DNA of 64,000 nucleotides from Neoarius graeffei (GCF_027579695.1 NC_083581.1:60586200-60650199), one strand, 5' to 3'. Positions 23,101 through 38,323 are shown, counted from the first letter of the stretch. The notes: a model not told the origin generated them from the sequence alone. Numbers and translations: made by a program.

Positions 23101-23730
23101 GAACATGATGCCAAGCTGTTCAAATGTAACACACTACACATTACAGTTGAATTTAGATAATTTTTTTTAATCATTCCTGCTAGCTACAGCCATACACCAG
23201 AAGTCAGGTTATTACACTACAGACTATGCGAGGAATAAAACACTACATGGTGTGCTGTTATAGGATAATAATCAACGACATGAAAAAGCTTATTCCACTA
23301 TATCGCAGCAGTTTACCAAGGATAATGTAAGTTGTTACTACAGAAACAATAATGTATTACTGTATAACAAGTGCATTAATATAAACCTTGCACCTTGAAC
23401 TACTGTCAGATTTGTGCTGTTGTGAAAAGTAATCAACACCTTTTGACCAATCAAAATCAAGCATTCAGCAACACTGTGGTATTGCGCAAAATAAGGGCGT
23501 TAGGATTTTTTGTTTGCAGTCGCATAAACAGGTTCTTACCCACAGAGGGGGCATGTGAGACGGCTGTCCACTGCTCTACCGCGCAGGCAGCTGGCACAGA
23601 AAGTGTGGTAACAGTCCAGTAGGCATGGATGCTCATACTGCTCACGGCACAAGTGGCATACCAAGGGGTGGCAGTTTGCACTGTCTGGGTCGAAAAGTTT
23701 ATCCAAGGGAGAGAAGATTCCTCCAGACAT
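793..23730 (-). CDS. rnf207: rnf207, RING finger protein 207 (5' seven coding exons; 3' end outside window)
   Basis: RNF207 is a RING/B-box (TRIM-like) ubiquitin ligase known from heart, where it affects hERG-type potassium channel abundance and repolarisation. Seven coding exons with consensus splice sites and matching phases were read on the minus strand: 23540-23730, 22180-22312, 14834-14978, 14628-14709, 14466-14541, 14257-14382 and 793-839. They give, in order, the RING finger, a linker with CANCDWEC, a B-box (CNTCNQPLCGNCREATHKAK), and the start of the coiled coil (LQTSAREAIALLKAM). Start ATG is 23728-23730, beginning MSGGIFSPLDK; a CAG just upstream could be a splice acceptor, so a 5'UTR exon may lie farther up. 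The intron between 839 and 14257 is 13.4 kb and packed with transposons; the one between 14978 and 22180 carries an antisense gypsy element. The rest of the coiled coil and the C-terminus were not found and should lie below base 1. Family assignment is from recognised similarity to human RNF207. Confidence 0.93.
1891..2896. mobile_element. MITE with AGGGTGCATCAGTTGCCC termini
   Basis: Both ends carry AGGGTGCATCAGTTGCC in inverted orientation, with similarity continuing for over 100 bp (TGATGCATTTTTGTTT in both arms). A 9-bp duplication CCATACACT flanks it (1882-1890, 2898-2906). Its own sequence is about 640 bp once the V-SINE at 2263-2625 is removed. The superfamily is not certain; an 8-9 bp duplication suggests hAT or P. 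Confidence 0.85.
2263..2625 (+). mobile_element. V-SINE, full length (ATGAG-tail type)
   Basis: A tRNA-like head (GGCGGCACGGTGGTGTAGTG, box-B-like GGTTTGAGCC), the V-domain core (GTTTGCATGTTCTCC to CAAAGACATGCAG) and a GATGAGATGAG tail are all present. The target duplication ACATTAATGCT is exact (2252-2262, 2626-2636). It lies inside the MITE, itself inside a hAT element. Confidence 0.93.
3958..4275 (-). mobile_element. LINE 3' tail (L2-like), A-rich
   Basis: GGCAAGGCAAGTTTATTTAT followed by AGCACATTTCATACACAATG is a widely repeated fish LINE 3' end in reverse orientation. The A-rich stretch that follows is simple and degenerate. Confidence 0.6.
4322..4380. repeat. perfect 59-bp palindrome (29-bp arms)
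   Basis: The left arm starts ATTCTGGATCTGAAATAGC and the right arm is its exact reverse complement, with a single G (4351) at the centre. It could extrude as a hairpin. Confidence 0.95.
4494..4830. repeat. tandem repeat, about 115-bp unit, 3 copies
   Basis: Units start at 4494, 4610 and 4725 with CCCAGCCTCAGTGGACTTCA. The last diverges after about 105 bp (ACGCCCACCCACC). The units are nearly identical, so the overlapping reading frames across them are by-products of repetition rather than genes. Confidence 0.93.
5181..5384 (+). pseudogene. N-terminal fragment of ZMYM1-like hAT transposase (start of TTF-type domain)
   Basis: The 67-residue frame has FQLSWYEKVNWLTASDPHQQ, resembling the start of the TTF-type zinc domain (R.F..SWY....WL) of ZMYM1-like transposon proteins in fish. 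It stops before the cysteine-rich CFPC part, so it is either a first exon or a truncated remnant. No later domain was seen downstream. Confidence 0.55.
6293..6388 (+). pseudogene. Crypton-like (KIAA1958/DUF3504-type) N-terminal scrap
   Basis: The 31-codon frame MAARFASLNTEDFERILKEK is followed by DVSNTRKECVL and a stop. It resembles the N-terminus of Crypton-derived tyrosine-recombinase-like proteins of fish (RF.S..E..I..IL..KD..NT+K). A hairpin-forming CAGCTAGCATGATA repeat lies just beyond (6418-6470). No catalytic domain is present. The call rests on a short match. Confidence 0.4.
6418..6470. repeat. short inverted repeat
   Basis: CAGCTAGCATGATA is matched by TATCATGCTAGCTG about 25 bp away; the arms are about 14-20 bp with mismatches. 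It probably belongs to the adjacent Crypton-like scrap. Confidence 0.7.
6932..7298 (-). mobile_element. V-SINE, full length (ATGAG-tail type)
   Basis: A complete copy in reverse, from the CTCATCTCATTATCTCTAG tail to the GCCGCCC head. The target duplication TAATATAAACAT is exact (6920-6931, 7299-7310). Confidence 0.93.
7480..7606 (-). mobile_element. V-SINE 3' fragment (ATGG-tail type)
   Basis: A CATC tail plus the body down to ACAAGTTGCCAGGTT; the 5' two thirds are missing. This is the typical dead-on-arrival 5' truncation. Confidence 0.85.
8022..8238 (+). pseudogene. N-terminus of P2X7-intracellular-domain-like transposon protein
   Basis: The frame from ATG at 8022 reads MSESDFEAGTLQIEYREV, then KPYMYELMAVAKQ, then an acidic ESDSDSADSDRGD tract, stopping near 8238. 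The order (short acidic start, RPYMYEP-like motif, Asp/Ser tract) recalls fish proteins annotated as P2X purinoceptor 7-like. The zinc-binding domain that would confirm it is absent. Confidence 0.35.
8251..8486 (+). mobile_element. RTE-type LINE 3' end
   Basis: The frame SRLAWERLGVLPEELAEV is followed by EKEVWASMLRLLPPRPGPG and a stop, the C-terminus of a fish RTE-type retrotransposon, with a GACGAGACGAG tail. It is flanked by an exact 14-bp duplication AATTATGATAAATT (8237-8250, 8487-8500). The insertion is severely 5'-truncated. Confidence 0.85.
8731..9061 (-). pseudogene. THAP-domain transposase exon, broken
   Basis: From ATG at 9061 it reads MPFCCAVNCNNGTGSGR, FYLFPREEKKRREWI and LGKYATLCSE, giving three C2CH cysteines of a THAP DNA-binding domain. 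The frame then goes wrong: the HF that should follow CSE is missing, and the end of the domain reappears in another frame (LGVSVGQRRLKPNAVLTKF, a worn form of the AVPTIF end motif). THAP domains head P-type and ISL2EU-type transposases. The zinc site cannot form as it stands. Confidence 0.7.
9465..10105 (-). pseudogene. RTE-type LINE, C-terminal part of reverse transcriptase ORF
   Basis: A 194-codon frame (EFIYLGHKITDDGRCDEEL, RRIAIAKTSFSEMQ, YGSEAWTITPVMSKHLAAFE, RRMLQIPWTAKITNKEVL, DRSGWRSI) is the region after the RT fingers and palm in RTE/BovB-like elements. The catalytic FADD region is missing: 5'-truncated. A short GACAACGACGACGACGACAA-type tail sits right after the stop, as in RTE elements. 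It once encoded endonuclease and reverse transcriptase for target-primed insertion. Confidence 0.85.
10134..10600 (+). mobile_element. solo LTR candidate (Ty3/gypsy-like)
   Basis: The block looks like a fish LTR: promoter-proximal text ATTAGTTAGTCTTTATGTACC, an AATAAATTAGC polyadenylation signal near 10538, and a terminal TCATCATGTGTAA. It is flanked by a short direct repeat CAGTAAAA (about 10126 and 10601) and interrupts L2 LINE sequence. No internal region is present. The left edge lacks a clean TG start. Confidence 0.5.
10704..11060 (+). mobile_element. V-SINE, full length (ATGG-tail type)
   Basis: GGCACAGTGGTGTAGTAGTT head, core, and AATGGATGGATGG tail. Target duplication CACTACAYG (10695-10703, 11061-11069). 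The body has the diagnostic CTAATTGGTGGCTC. Confidence 0.9.
11933..12292 (+). mobile_element. V-SINE, full length (ATGAG-tail type)
   Basis: Complete copy with a small deletion in the core (CATGTTGTCCGCG). Exact 13-bp target duplication ACAATTGCACTTT (11920-11932, 12293-12305). It is inserted in the L2 3'UTR. Confidence 0.93.
12433..13632. mobile_element. MITE rich in AGTATACTT motifs
   Basis: Terminal inverted repeats CCCTTATCAAAAAGAAGTTC and the complement of GAATAAACTTCTTTTTTGTA. The inside has many AAGTATACTT-like palindromes and an imperfect duplication of about 85 bp (units near 13049 and 13145). The L2 3'UTR continues straight after it (GGGGAGTTTTTCCTTGCC). No coding capacity. Confidence 0.75.
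12676..13037 (+). mobile_element. V-SINE, slightly 5'-truncated (ATGAG-tail type)
   Basis: Starts at TGTAGTGGTTAGCAC, missing about 12 head bases. Exact 12-bp target duplication AAGTATACCACA (12664-12675, 13038-13049). It is inserted inside the AGTATACTT MITE. Confidence 0.93.
13839..14215 (-). mobile_element. V-SINE, full length (ATGAG-tail type)
   Basis: Reverse copy with exact 13-bp target duplication ACTCACAATTTTT (13826-13838, 14216-14228). It ends 41 bp from an rnf207 exon on the downstream, splice-donor side. Confidence 0.94.
14257..14382 (-). CDS. rnf207: rnf207 exon: coiled-coil helix
   Basis: It is a 42-codon, phase-0 exon: AVKELQTSAREAIALLKAM through ICTLFNSMQ. The high Ala/Leu/Glu content and spacing fit the TRIM-like coiled coil. 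Acceptor TTTAAG, donor GTAATG. Confidence 0.92.
14466..14541 (-). CDS. rnf207: rnf207 exon: start of coiled coil
   Basis: It encodes ESRAHCIDIETAYMQGC and EKLDQAVL. The exon is 76 nt with acceptor TTTACAG and donor GTAAG, and joins in phase 0 to the next exon (AVKELQT). It is too short to stand out as an open reading frame. Confidence 0.88.
14628..14709 (-). CDS. rnf207: rnf207 exon: post B-box segment
   Basis: It encodes LHEELYIMFSTEKKSMLC and INCFRDMP, matching the human exon that carries the last zinc-binding cysteines. The acceptor is TTTACAG; the GTGAG donor leaves two bases that complete a codon with the next exon. Confidence 0.88.
14834..14978 (-). CDS. rnf207: rnf207 exon: B-box zinc finger
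   Basis: It encodes DVDAMYYCNTCNQPLCGNC and RHEIVSLAKRTKEAHKKC. The C-C-C-C-H-H ligands of a B-box are present. Acceptor CAG and donor GTACG are both in place; the exon ends in phase 1. Confidence 0.92.
15081..15115. repeat. left part of a fish interspersed repeat, split by the gypsy element
   Basis: ACATTACATGACATGATATT plus TAGCAGACGCTTTC is the start of a common fish repeat whose continuation (ATCCAGGGCGACGTACAATG) lies at 19561, after the retrotransposon. Another copy of the family is at 39299-39472. Confidence 0.75.
15116..15310 (+). repeat. 5' LTR of gypsy element
   Basis: TGTAGTGTAT to GATCTTACA, standard TG...CA ends. It contains CCAGTAAAGTTCATAAAAGC, a likely promoter/polyadenylation zone. 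CTGGCGACGAAGCGG follows directly as the likely primer-binding site. Confidence 0.93.
15437..15826 (+). pseudogene. gag of gypsy element, nonsense and frameshift
   Basis: Starts MTTLGRIEEFNEGSGH; TAG at 15533-15535 stops it at codon 33, after which the same frame continues (EGDEKKRAVLLSVCGAATY, SIANYIAELRKLC) to 15826. The structural-protein frame then resumes +1, at or before 15816. Gag would form the particle that packages the RNA. Confidence 0.85.
15816..17912 (+). pseudogene. gypsy gag end, protease, reverse transcriptase and RNase H
   Basis: A long open frame of 698 codons. In order: end of gag with a zinc knuckle (CFRCGGVHDPRTC, about residues 79-91), a second knuckle whose first Cys is replaced by Tyr at 16101-16103 (YHYCKKRGHIARVC), protease VDSGAACSLIS (about residue 173), reverse transcriptase with LDLKQAYQQL and catalytic YLDD (17169-17180), and RNase H starting ACDASPYGLGALLF. 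The frame is lost near 17880, inside RNase H, just before the integrase part. It copies element RNA into DNA in the family; here it cannot be made as one polyprotein. Confidence 0.93.
17932..19365 (+). pseudogene. gypsy integrase
   Basis: The frame follows a TGA at 17929-17931 that falls between a tyrosine and PGKQLANADALSRLP, text normally continuous with RNase H. It holds the HHCC zinc motif (HDAHPGIVHMKGLGR, CDICQ), the DDE core with HIDFAG, SDNGASFTSEAF and GQAECMVQ, and a C-terminal barrel (VSYRVQTPDGQLHRRHVDQL). No chromodomain is seen. The long Pro-rich tail runs into the 3' LTR. Confidence 0.92.
19361..19555 (+). repeat. 3' LTR of gypsy element
   Basis: Same length as the 5' LTR, with five differences seen by eye (early G/T, GAG/GAA, AAT/AAC twice, CAG/CGG). 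Confidence 0.93.
20095..20200. repeat. (ATCT)n microsatellite
   Basis: About 100 bp of ATCT/ATCA units, purest at 20120-20200. Confidence 0.95.
20392..21622. mobile_element. long-TIR DNA transposon (MITE-like), 1.2 kb
   Basis: Inverted repeats of roughly 150 bp: the left arm (AGGACCTGATTTAGA, TATGCACATA, ATAACTCAACTGTCATAGG, GATGTGTGCCAAAATC) matches the reverse complement of 21470-21620. It splits a V-SINE exactly at its conserved CTTTGGACTGTGTGGGGG. No coding frame. About 860 bp of its own after removing the V-SINE at 20727-21099. Confidence 0.88.
20727..21099 (+). mobile_element. V-SINE, full length (ATGAG-tail type)
   Basis: Exact 13-bp target duplication AAATAAATACCCA (20714-20726, 21100-21112). 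Inserted within the long-TIR element. Confidence 0.94.
21760..22179. other. rnf207 intron, no repeat recognised
   Basis: AT-rich sequence without reading frames or repeat families I know. The stretches 22313-23539 and 14979-15080 are similar. Confidence 0.6.
22180..22312 (-). CDS. rnf207: rnf207 exon: RING to B-box linker
   Basis: It follows in phase from the RING exon (GHQSVVKGVNALPPEDRL) and ends KKQ before a GTCTT donor. It contains CANCDWEC, the cysteine pair that precedes the B-box in this protein. Confidence 0.9.
23540..23730 (-). CDS. rnf207: rnf207 first coding exon: start codon and RING finger
   Basis: The exon encodes the N-terminus and the C3HC4 RING (CHLCREQYEHPCLLDC, YHTFCASCLRG, LTCPLCG). 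The donor is GTAAG right after the last RING cysteine and glycine, ending in phase 2. All expected zinc ligands of the ring are visible. Confidence 0.93.
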
Positions 23731-23872
23731 CTGCAAAGACAGGCAAGTTCTTCAGAGAACCTTAGAATATGAATTGATGTTTCATATACTAAAACAGTGC
23801 CTGGACTCATCACATTAGGGGGAAAAAAAGATTGCTGGTTCTTGACCCATGAAATCTAATAACGAACTAAAA

Positions 23873-24070
23873 AACACTTTTAGAAAATGCTCAAGGGTTC
23901 TTTGGATGGTTAACAATTCTAGCTTTTAAAAGAGGTTTTACCTGGGATGTTTTCAGAAAGGACAACCCTTGTTTGTAAGCTCCAAGATAGAAGCTATAGG
24001 GTTCCCCCAGATGGACAAATCCTTAGAACCTTTTAGAGTGCTAAATGGAAGCTTTTATTCTAAGAGTGTA
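23873..24070. mobile_element. MITE with ACACTCTTAGAA-type ends
   Basis: The left end ACACTTTTAGAA and the right end, reversed, ACACTCTTAGAATAAAAG, together with GGTTCT motifs, match a common fish MITE type. It lies about 140 bp upstream of the rnf207 start codon, so it could sit in the 5'UTR or first intron. Confidence 0.6.
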
Positions 24071-24940
24071 ATCACAAAACAAACAGAAACATACTAAATA
24101 TGACAGGCAAAATGTCACATGAAAGCTGGTACAGGTAGCAATCAGAAATAAAACCAACGCAGAGACATTCATTCACCTTGCTGGTGTCCTAGCTGTTGTC
24201 TGTGGCTGGAATGAAATCCATGCAGAGGGTTTGTCAGCCTGCCTAGATAGAGAGCTGGCCTTGACGTCAGGAGACCCAGGGATCCACACCACACAGCAGC
24301 TGAATGAGGGGGTGGTTAGTTAGTGCCCAAATATCCCACCCAAGAAACCAGATACCCTTTGTTTATCAGTGACTGACAAAAATAGCGTGTCTTTTATTAT
24401 ATTGGCTTTTAAAATCTGGGTCAGTGAACAATGCAGTGATAAAAGTCGCCTAAAATAAGACACTGACAGATTGTAAATGTAGCCATCTGATTTAAACACT
24501 TTTAAGTATTCTAAAGCGAGTTCACGAACTAAAGTAAATCCTTAGACCCGTTAGGAATTATAAAAAGTATGCAGTTGACTGCTGCTCTGAACATTCTCTA
24601 AAGAACTAGACCTAACCCAAGTGTTACAGTATGTGAATAAAAGCTATCAGGAACAATGATCCAAGTTCAAAATGTAAGACATGTCTTTGACATTGTGCTG
24701 TTGAAATGTTTATAATAAAATGACTGGGATGATTATAATGAATAGGACAATTCTGGTAGGACTACTAATTGTTCGTACAGTTAAGTGTAAAACTAAACAA
24801 GATTATGTGCATTTTTCTTTTTATTCTACTTTTTTCGTTTCTTTTTTCCACTGTATTTTAAAAAATGCAAAATATTAAAAATATGTAAATATATTTTAAA
24901 ATGCAGTTTCATTATTGTTGGTGTTATTATTATTATTATC
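24071..24940. other. rnf207 upstream region
   Basis: Unique-looking AT-rich DNA between rnf207 and the repeats. The rnf207 promoter should lie here or within the next 5 kb, but no convincing TATA, CpG island or heart-factor cluster was seen by eye. Confidence 0.4.
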
Positions 24941-24941
24941 C

Positions 24942-25245
24942 ATCCAGCCATTATCTGTAACCTCTTAACCCTGCGCAGGGTCGCGGACAAGCTGGAGCCT
25001 GTCCCAGCTGACTATGGGTGAGAGGTGGAGTACACCCTGGACAAGTCGCCAGATCATCACAGGGCTGACACTTTGAATCAAACAACAATTCACGTTCACA
25101 TAACCTAACTTTGGGGGAAACCCATGCAGACAAGGGGAGAACATGCAAACTCCACACAGAAAGGACCCCGTCGGTTGCTGGGCTCGAACCCAGAACCTTC
25201 TTGCTGTGAGGTGACAGTGCTAACCACTACACCACCATGCCACCT
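24942..25245 (-). mobile_element. V-SINE, diverged, with internal deletion (ATGG-tail type)
   Basis: CATCCAGCCATTATCTGTAA tail to CCACCATGCCACC head, lacking much of the body near 25080-25115. Confidence 0.85.
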
Positions 25246-25252
25246 TGTTATT

Positions 25253-25616
25253 ATCCATCCATCCCTTATCTGTAGCCACTTATCCTGTTCTACATGGTCG
25301 CAGGCAAGCTGGAGCCTATCCCAGCTGACTATGGGCGAGAGGCGGGGTACACCCTGGACAAGTCACCAGGTCATCACAGGGCTGACACATAGACACAGAC
25401 AACCATTCACACCTACAGTCAATTTAGAGCCACCAATTAGCCTAACCTGCATGTCTTTGGACTGTGGGGGAAACCGGAGCACCCAGAGGAAACCCATGCA
25501 AACATGGGGAGAACATACAAACTCCACACATAAAGGACCCCATCGGTTGCTGGGCTCGAACCCAGAACCTTCTTGCTGTGAGGTGACAGTGCTAACCACT
25601 ACACCACCGTGCTGCC
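25253..25616 (-). mobile_element. V-SINE, full length (ATGG-tail type)
   Basis: Reverse copy with CATCC tail and the diagnostic GAGCCACCAATTAGCC. It is next to another copy in the same orientation and to the large repeat at 25640. Confidence 0.9.
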
Positions 25617-25639
25617 CTGTTGTTGTTGTTATTATTATT

Positions 25640-28480
25640 AGGGCCCGAGCCCTATAGGGCGAAGGCCCTATTGTTCTTGTAAGAGTTCACTATTATTATT
25701 CTTCCGTCTTCTTCTTTATTTTTCTCCGCTGTTGGGCCATTTTCGGGGCGCTTGCCATGGGCGAAAACGCACGAAATTTGGCACCAGTTCCGAGAATTGC
25801 CACCGCTACTCAGAACCAAAAGCCCACACTTGGCCGGGGCTCAGGGCCTCTATAGCGCCCCCTAAGTCGTTGTGATTTTGGCATCCCGCATTAAGGTGCC
25901 TGGTTGCCATATAGTTTGTAGTAGTGGCATGCCATTTGGTATGCATATGTATCTCACTAAGCCGGACAAAAATGTAATGCCAATGCATTAGCCACGCCCA
26001 ACAGGAAGTGAGGTAATTTCACTTTTGTGTGAAATGCATGGCCACGAAGATGGCGCAACTCCTCCTAGACCGTTCATAGGAATGTCACCAAAATTGATAC
26101 ATATCATCTCCAGTCATGGCTGACAAAAGTTACTAAATACGTTTCACGTAGGATAAACCGTTCAGAAGTTATACGTCAATCAATTTTCACTTCAAAATTT
26201 TACATGCTAAAAAATTCATAACAAATCTTCTAATTGCTCAACACTGCTCATACTTCACATGGTAATCACTCATTGGGCTTCTGACATGTTACCCAATTTC
26301 TGTGATATTTCGCCACTGGGGGCGCTATTTTTGGGCAAAAAATCCAATCTTTCCTCAAATTTGGTCAAACTTCACGGCCACCCTCTTACTACCTCCCATG
26401 TCATGTATACCACATTTTGGGAGTTTTCGTCCATGGGGGGCGCTGTTTTTGGCCGACGCAATTTCTCCAAAACAGGTTTTTGGTAAATAATTCCATAATG
26501 CTTTTCCTTCACACCACTACCTTGTGATAGTGCGTTGCTGTTGTGGACACTTATTTTTCCATCTCATAATCACTCATGTACAGCATAGCGCCACCTACTG
26601 ACATGGGAAAAACCAAAAAATTTATTCTTCAAAAATCTATATCTCATCTTCTGTTTACTCAATTGTCATCAAACTTCATACGCAAACTCTTCATAGCTCA
26701 CCTGACATGTATGCCAAATTTTGTGCACTTTCGCCCCTGGGGGTGCTGGTTATGACAGAAATGATATTGCAGCTTCTGATTTGTCAAACTTGGCAAGCAA
26801 ACTCTTTACAAGACCCTTTTTGGGGCGCTTGCCATGGTCAACATCGCATGAAATTTGGCTCCTTTTTCTTAGACTGCCACCGCTACTGAGAACCAGAAGC
26901 CCAGATCCAGGCGGGCCTCAGGGCCTCTATAGCGCCCCCTAACTCATTGTGATTTTGGCCTCCCGCATTAAGGTGCCTGGTTGCCATGTAGTTTGTAGTA
27001 GTGGCATGCCATTTGGTACGCATATGTATCTCACTAAGCCGGACAAAAATGTAATGCCAATGCATTAGCCACGCCCAACAGGAAGTGAGGCAATTTCACT
27101 TTTGTGCGAAATGCATGGCCACGAAGACGGCGCAACTCCTCCTAGACCGTTCATAGGAATGTCACCAAAATTGATACACATCATCTACAGACACGGCTGA
27201 CAAAAGTTCCTAAATACGTTTCACGTAGAATAAACCGTTCAGAAGTGATACGTCAATCAATTTTCAATGCAAAATTTTACATGCTTAAAAATTCATAACA
27301 TATCTTCAAATTGCTCAAAACTGCTCATACTTCACACGCAATTCACTCATTGGGCATCTGACATGTTACCCAATTTCTGTGATATTTCGCCACTGGGGGC
27401 GCTATTTTTGGGCAAAAAATCCACTCTTTCCTCAAATTTGGTCAAACTTCACGGCCACCCTCTTACTACGTCCCATGTCATGTACACCACATTTTGGGAA
27501 TTTTCGTCCATGAGGGGCGCTGTTTTTGGCCAATGCAATTGCTCCGAAACAGGTTTTTGGTAAATGATTCCATAATGCTTCTCCTTCACACCACTACCTT
27601 GTGATAGTACGTTGCTGTTGTAGACACTTATTTTTCCAACTCATAATCGCTCATGTGCAGCATAGCGCCACCTACTGACATGGGAGAAACCAAAAAATTT
27701 ATTCTTCAAAAATCAATATCTCATCTTCTATTTTCTCAATCTTGATCAAACTTGATTCGCACACTCCTAACAGGTCACCTGACATGTGTGCCAAATTTTG
27801 TGCACTTTTACCACTGGGGGCGCTGTTTTCAGGCAACAATTTATATCTCGGCTTCTGATTGGTCAAACTTGATCAAACTTTACAAAACAACTCTTCATAG
27901 GTCCCTTGACATGTATACCAAATTTGGTGAACTTTCACCACTGGGGGCGCTCATTGCGCTGTAGCAGTTGCAGGAGAGGTGTTTACAATCATGAGGCACC
28001 AGGAGTATGTTGTTTTGGTTGCCTTAAACACACATGACTTGTGGACCACTGGGGGCGCTCATTGCACTGTAGCAGTTGCAGGAGAGGTGTTTACAATCAT
28101 GAGGCACCAGGAGTATGTTGTTTTGGTTGCCTTAAACACACATGACTTGTGGGGAATGGGTAGGCAGTCGGGGGCAAGTGTTGTAGCGTTACATACAGAC
28201 TAATAGATGTCTAACAGAAGACAATCCTATGTAGCTATAGCTTGGTGACTGATGAGGTAAATACATTAATTTGGTTGGGAAGCCATGGCACACAATGTTC
28301 TGTCCATGACAACATCTCAGCGCACCGTGTACTCTGTGTCCAATTCTGTGCTTTGTCACCATTGTGGGAGTAATGTCTCTTGCCAAAGAAGCTGTGGAAG
28401 GTATTTCGCGGGGACGCATGCCCCCGCCCCCCTTGGCCGCTGGCGCGAGGGCCCGTCGAGGCCGCTTGCGGCTTTAATTA
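25640..28480. repeat. large fish repeat (GGGCCCGAGCCC family) with tandem internal units
   Basis: Starts GGGCCCGAGCCCTATAGGGC and ends GAGGCCGCTTGCGGCTTTAA, flanked by TTATTATTA on both sides. It contains two roughly 1,080-bp tandem units (from 25739 and 26817, each with GGGGCGCTTGCCATGG then TCTATAGCGCCCCCTAA) and many CTGGGGGCGCT motifs. No transposase or known domain. Fish genomes hold many relatives; the class is unclear to me. Confidence 0.8.
27938..28152. repeat. direct duplication, about 105-bp unit
   Basis: CACTGGGGGCGCTCATTGC through CTTAAACACACATGACTTGT is present twice almost unchanged, at about 27938-28043 and 28048-28152. Confidence 0.92.
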
Positions 28481-28491
28481 TTATTATTATT

Positions 28492-28868
28492 GGCGGCACG
28501 GTGGTGTTGTGGTTAGCACTGTCGCCTCACAGCAAGAAGGTCCTGAGTTTGAGCCCAGCAACCGACGGGGTCCTTTATGTGTGGAGTTTGCATGTTCTCC
28601 CCGTGTCTGCCCAGGTTTCCTCTGGGTGCTCCAGTTTCCCCCACAGTCCAAAGACATGCAGGTTAGGCTAATTGGTGGCTCTAAATTGACCGTAGGTGTG
28701 AATGTGACTGTGACTGTTTGTTTGTCTCTATGTGTCAGCCCTGTGATGACCTGGCGACTTGTCCAGGGTGTACCCCGCCTCTCGCCCGTAGTCAGCTGGG
28801 ATAGGCTCCAGCTTGCCTGCGACCCTGTAGAACAGGATAAAGCGGCTAGAGATAATGGATGGATGGAT
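28492..28868 (+). mobile_element. V-SINE, full length (ATGG-tail type)
   Basis: GGCGGCACGGTGGTGTTGTG head, core, diagnostic CTAATTGGTGGCTC, and TAATGGATGGATGG tail. Confidence 0.92.
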
Positions 28869-29042
28869 TATGCAGACCTGTAAAGGGAAATGAAAGTGAT
28901 TTAAGGAATGATAAACAAGACATTTTAGTGTCAGTTTAATGTCAGATTTTCACAAAAGTTAATCCATGATCACCAGTAAGTCTAATGGTGTGTGTTAAGA
29001 TATTAATAATGGAAACAATAAATAATATCAAAAGTTTATTAT

Positions 29043-29415
29043 GGCGGCACGGTGGTGTAGTGGTTAGCGCTGTCGCCTCACAGCAAGAAGGTCCGGGTTC
29101 GAGCCCTGTGGCCGGCGAGGGCCTTTCTGTGCGGAGTTTGCATGTCCCGTGTCCGCGTGGGTTTCCTCCGGGTGCTCCGGTTTCCCCCACAGTCCAAAGA
29201 CATGCAGGGCAGGTTAGGTTAACTGGTGACTCTAAATTGACCGTAGGTGTGAATGTGAGTGTGAATGGTTATCTGTGTCTATGTGTCAGCCCTGTGATGA
29301 CCTGGCGACTTGTCCAGGGTGTACCCCGCCTCTCGCCCGTAGTCAGCTGGGATAGGCTCCAGCTTGCCTGCGACCCTGTAGAACAGGATAAAGCAGCTAG
29401 AGATAATGAGATGAG
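29043..29415 (+). mobile_element. V-SINE, full length (ATGAG-tail type)
   Basis: Exact 13-bp target duplication AAAAGTTTATTAT (29030-29042, 29416-29428). It forms an inverted pair with the copy 62 bp away. Confidence 0.94.
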
Positions 29416-29477
29416 AAAAGTTTATTATATGCTTATTATAAAAATGACAATCTGTCTTTCTGAGAGTGATTATAAAT

Positions 29478-29832
29478 CTCATCTCATTATCTCTAGCTGC
29501 TTTATCCTTCTACAGGGTCGCAGGCAAGCTGGAGCCTATCCCAGCTGACTACGGGCGAAAGGCGGGGTACACCCTGGACAAGTCGCCAGGTCATCACAGG
29601 GCTGACACATAGACAACCATTCACACCTACGGTCAATTTAGAGTCACCAGTTAACCTAACCTGCATGTCTTTGGACTGTGGTGGAAACCGGAGCACCCGG
29701 AGGAAACCCACGCGGACACGGGGAGAACATGCAAACTCCACACAGAAGGGCCCTCGCCGGCCACGGGGCTCGAACCCAGGACCTTCTTGCTGTGAGGCGA
29801 CAGCGCTAACCACTACACCACTGTGCTGCCCA
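29478..29832 (-). mobile_element. V-SINE, full length (ATGAG-tail type)
   Basis: Exact target duplication TGATTATAAAT (29467-29477, 29833-29843). It ends about 220 bp before the rpl22 NRF-1-like site. Confidence 0.94.
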
Positions 29833-30054
29833 TGATTATAAATTTTTCTGGTAATTTGTGTCTCCACTCTTTGCCTCAATTGCTTGAACTTTTTTTTTTT
29901 GGTTCGAAATATTGTTCTGTCGAAGTTACCTTTGGATCGTTGTCTTTTTTTTTTTCCAACATAGTCTCACATATCATTCACGGAGGGGGCACAAACTTTT
30001 GCTCTGAGCTGTCAAACGCTACTGCGTCTGCGCTCGATGAGGCGCACGCTACAG

Positions 30055-30066
30055 CGCGCATGCGCA
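30055..30066. promoter_or_regulatory. NRF-1-like site in rpl22 promoter
   Basis: CGCGCATGCGCA fits the NRF-1 consensus and sits about 20 bp before the predicted transcription start. Confidence 0.6.
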
Positions 30067-30074
30067 GTGGTTGT

Positions 30075-30088
30075 CTCCCTTTTTCGCC
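30075..30088 (+). promoter_or_regulatory. 5'TOP pyrimidine tract of rpl22
   Basis: CTCCCTTTTTCGCC just before the ATG fits the 5' terminal oligopyrimidine signal of ribosomal protein mRNAs, which ties translation to mTOR activity. If transcription starts at the first C, the 5'UTR is about 14 nt. Confidence 0.65.
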
Positions 30089-38217
<8,129 letters not shown>

Positions 38218-38323
38218 ACTGTTTCTTTTTCTGTTTAAATAATTTCATTTAACAATGATTTTCAGCTTTTTTTTAAGTCTTAGATTGCTCTTCAGTAATT
38301 AAACCACACACTGGTTTGCTCAA

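Noticed and set aside
24951-25657. Long plus-strand frame of 177 codons
   Set aside because: It runs across two adjacent V-SINEs; both halves are antisense SINE translations.
27979-28203. Frame with a duplicated peptide (VFTIMRHQEYVVLVALNTHD)
   Set aside because: Comes from the 105-bp DNA duplication inside the large repeat; no start context or relatives as a gene.
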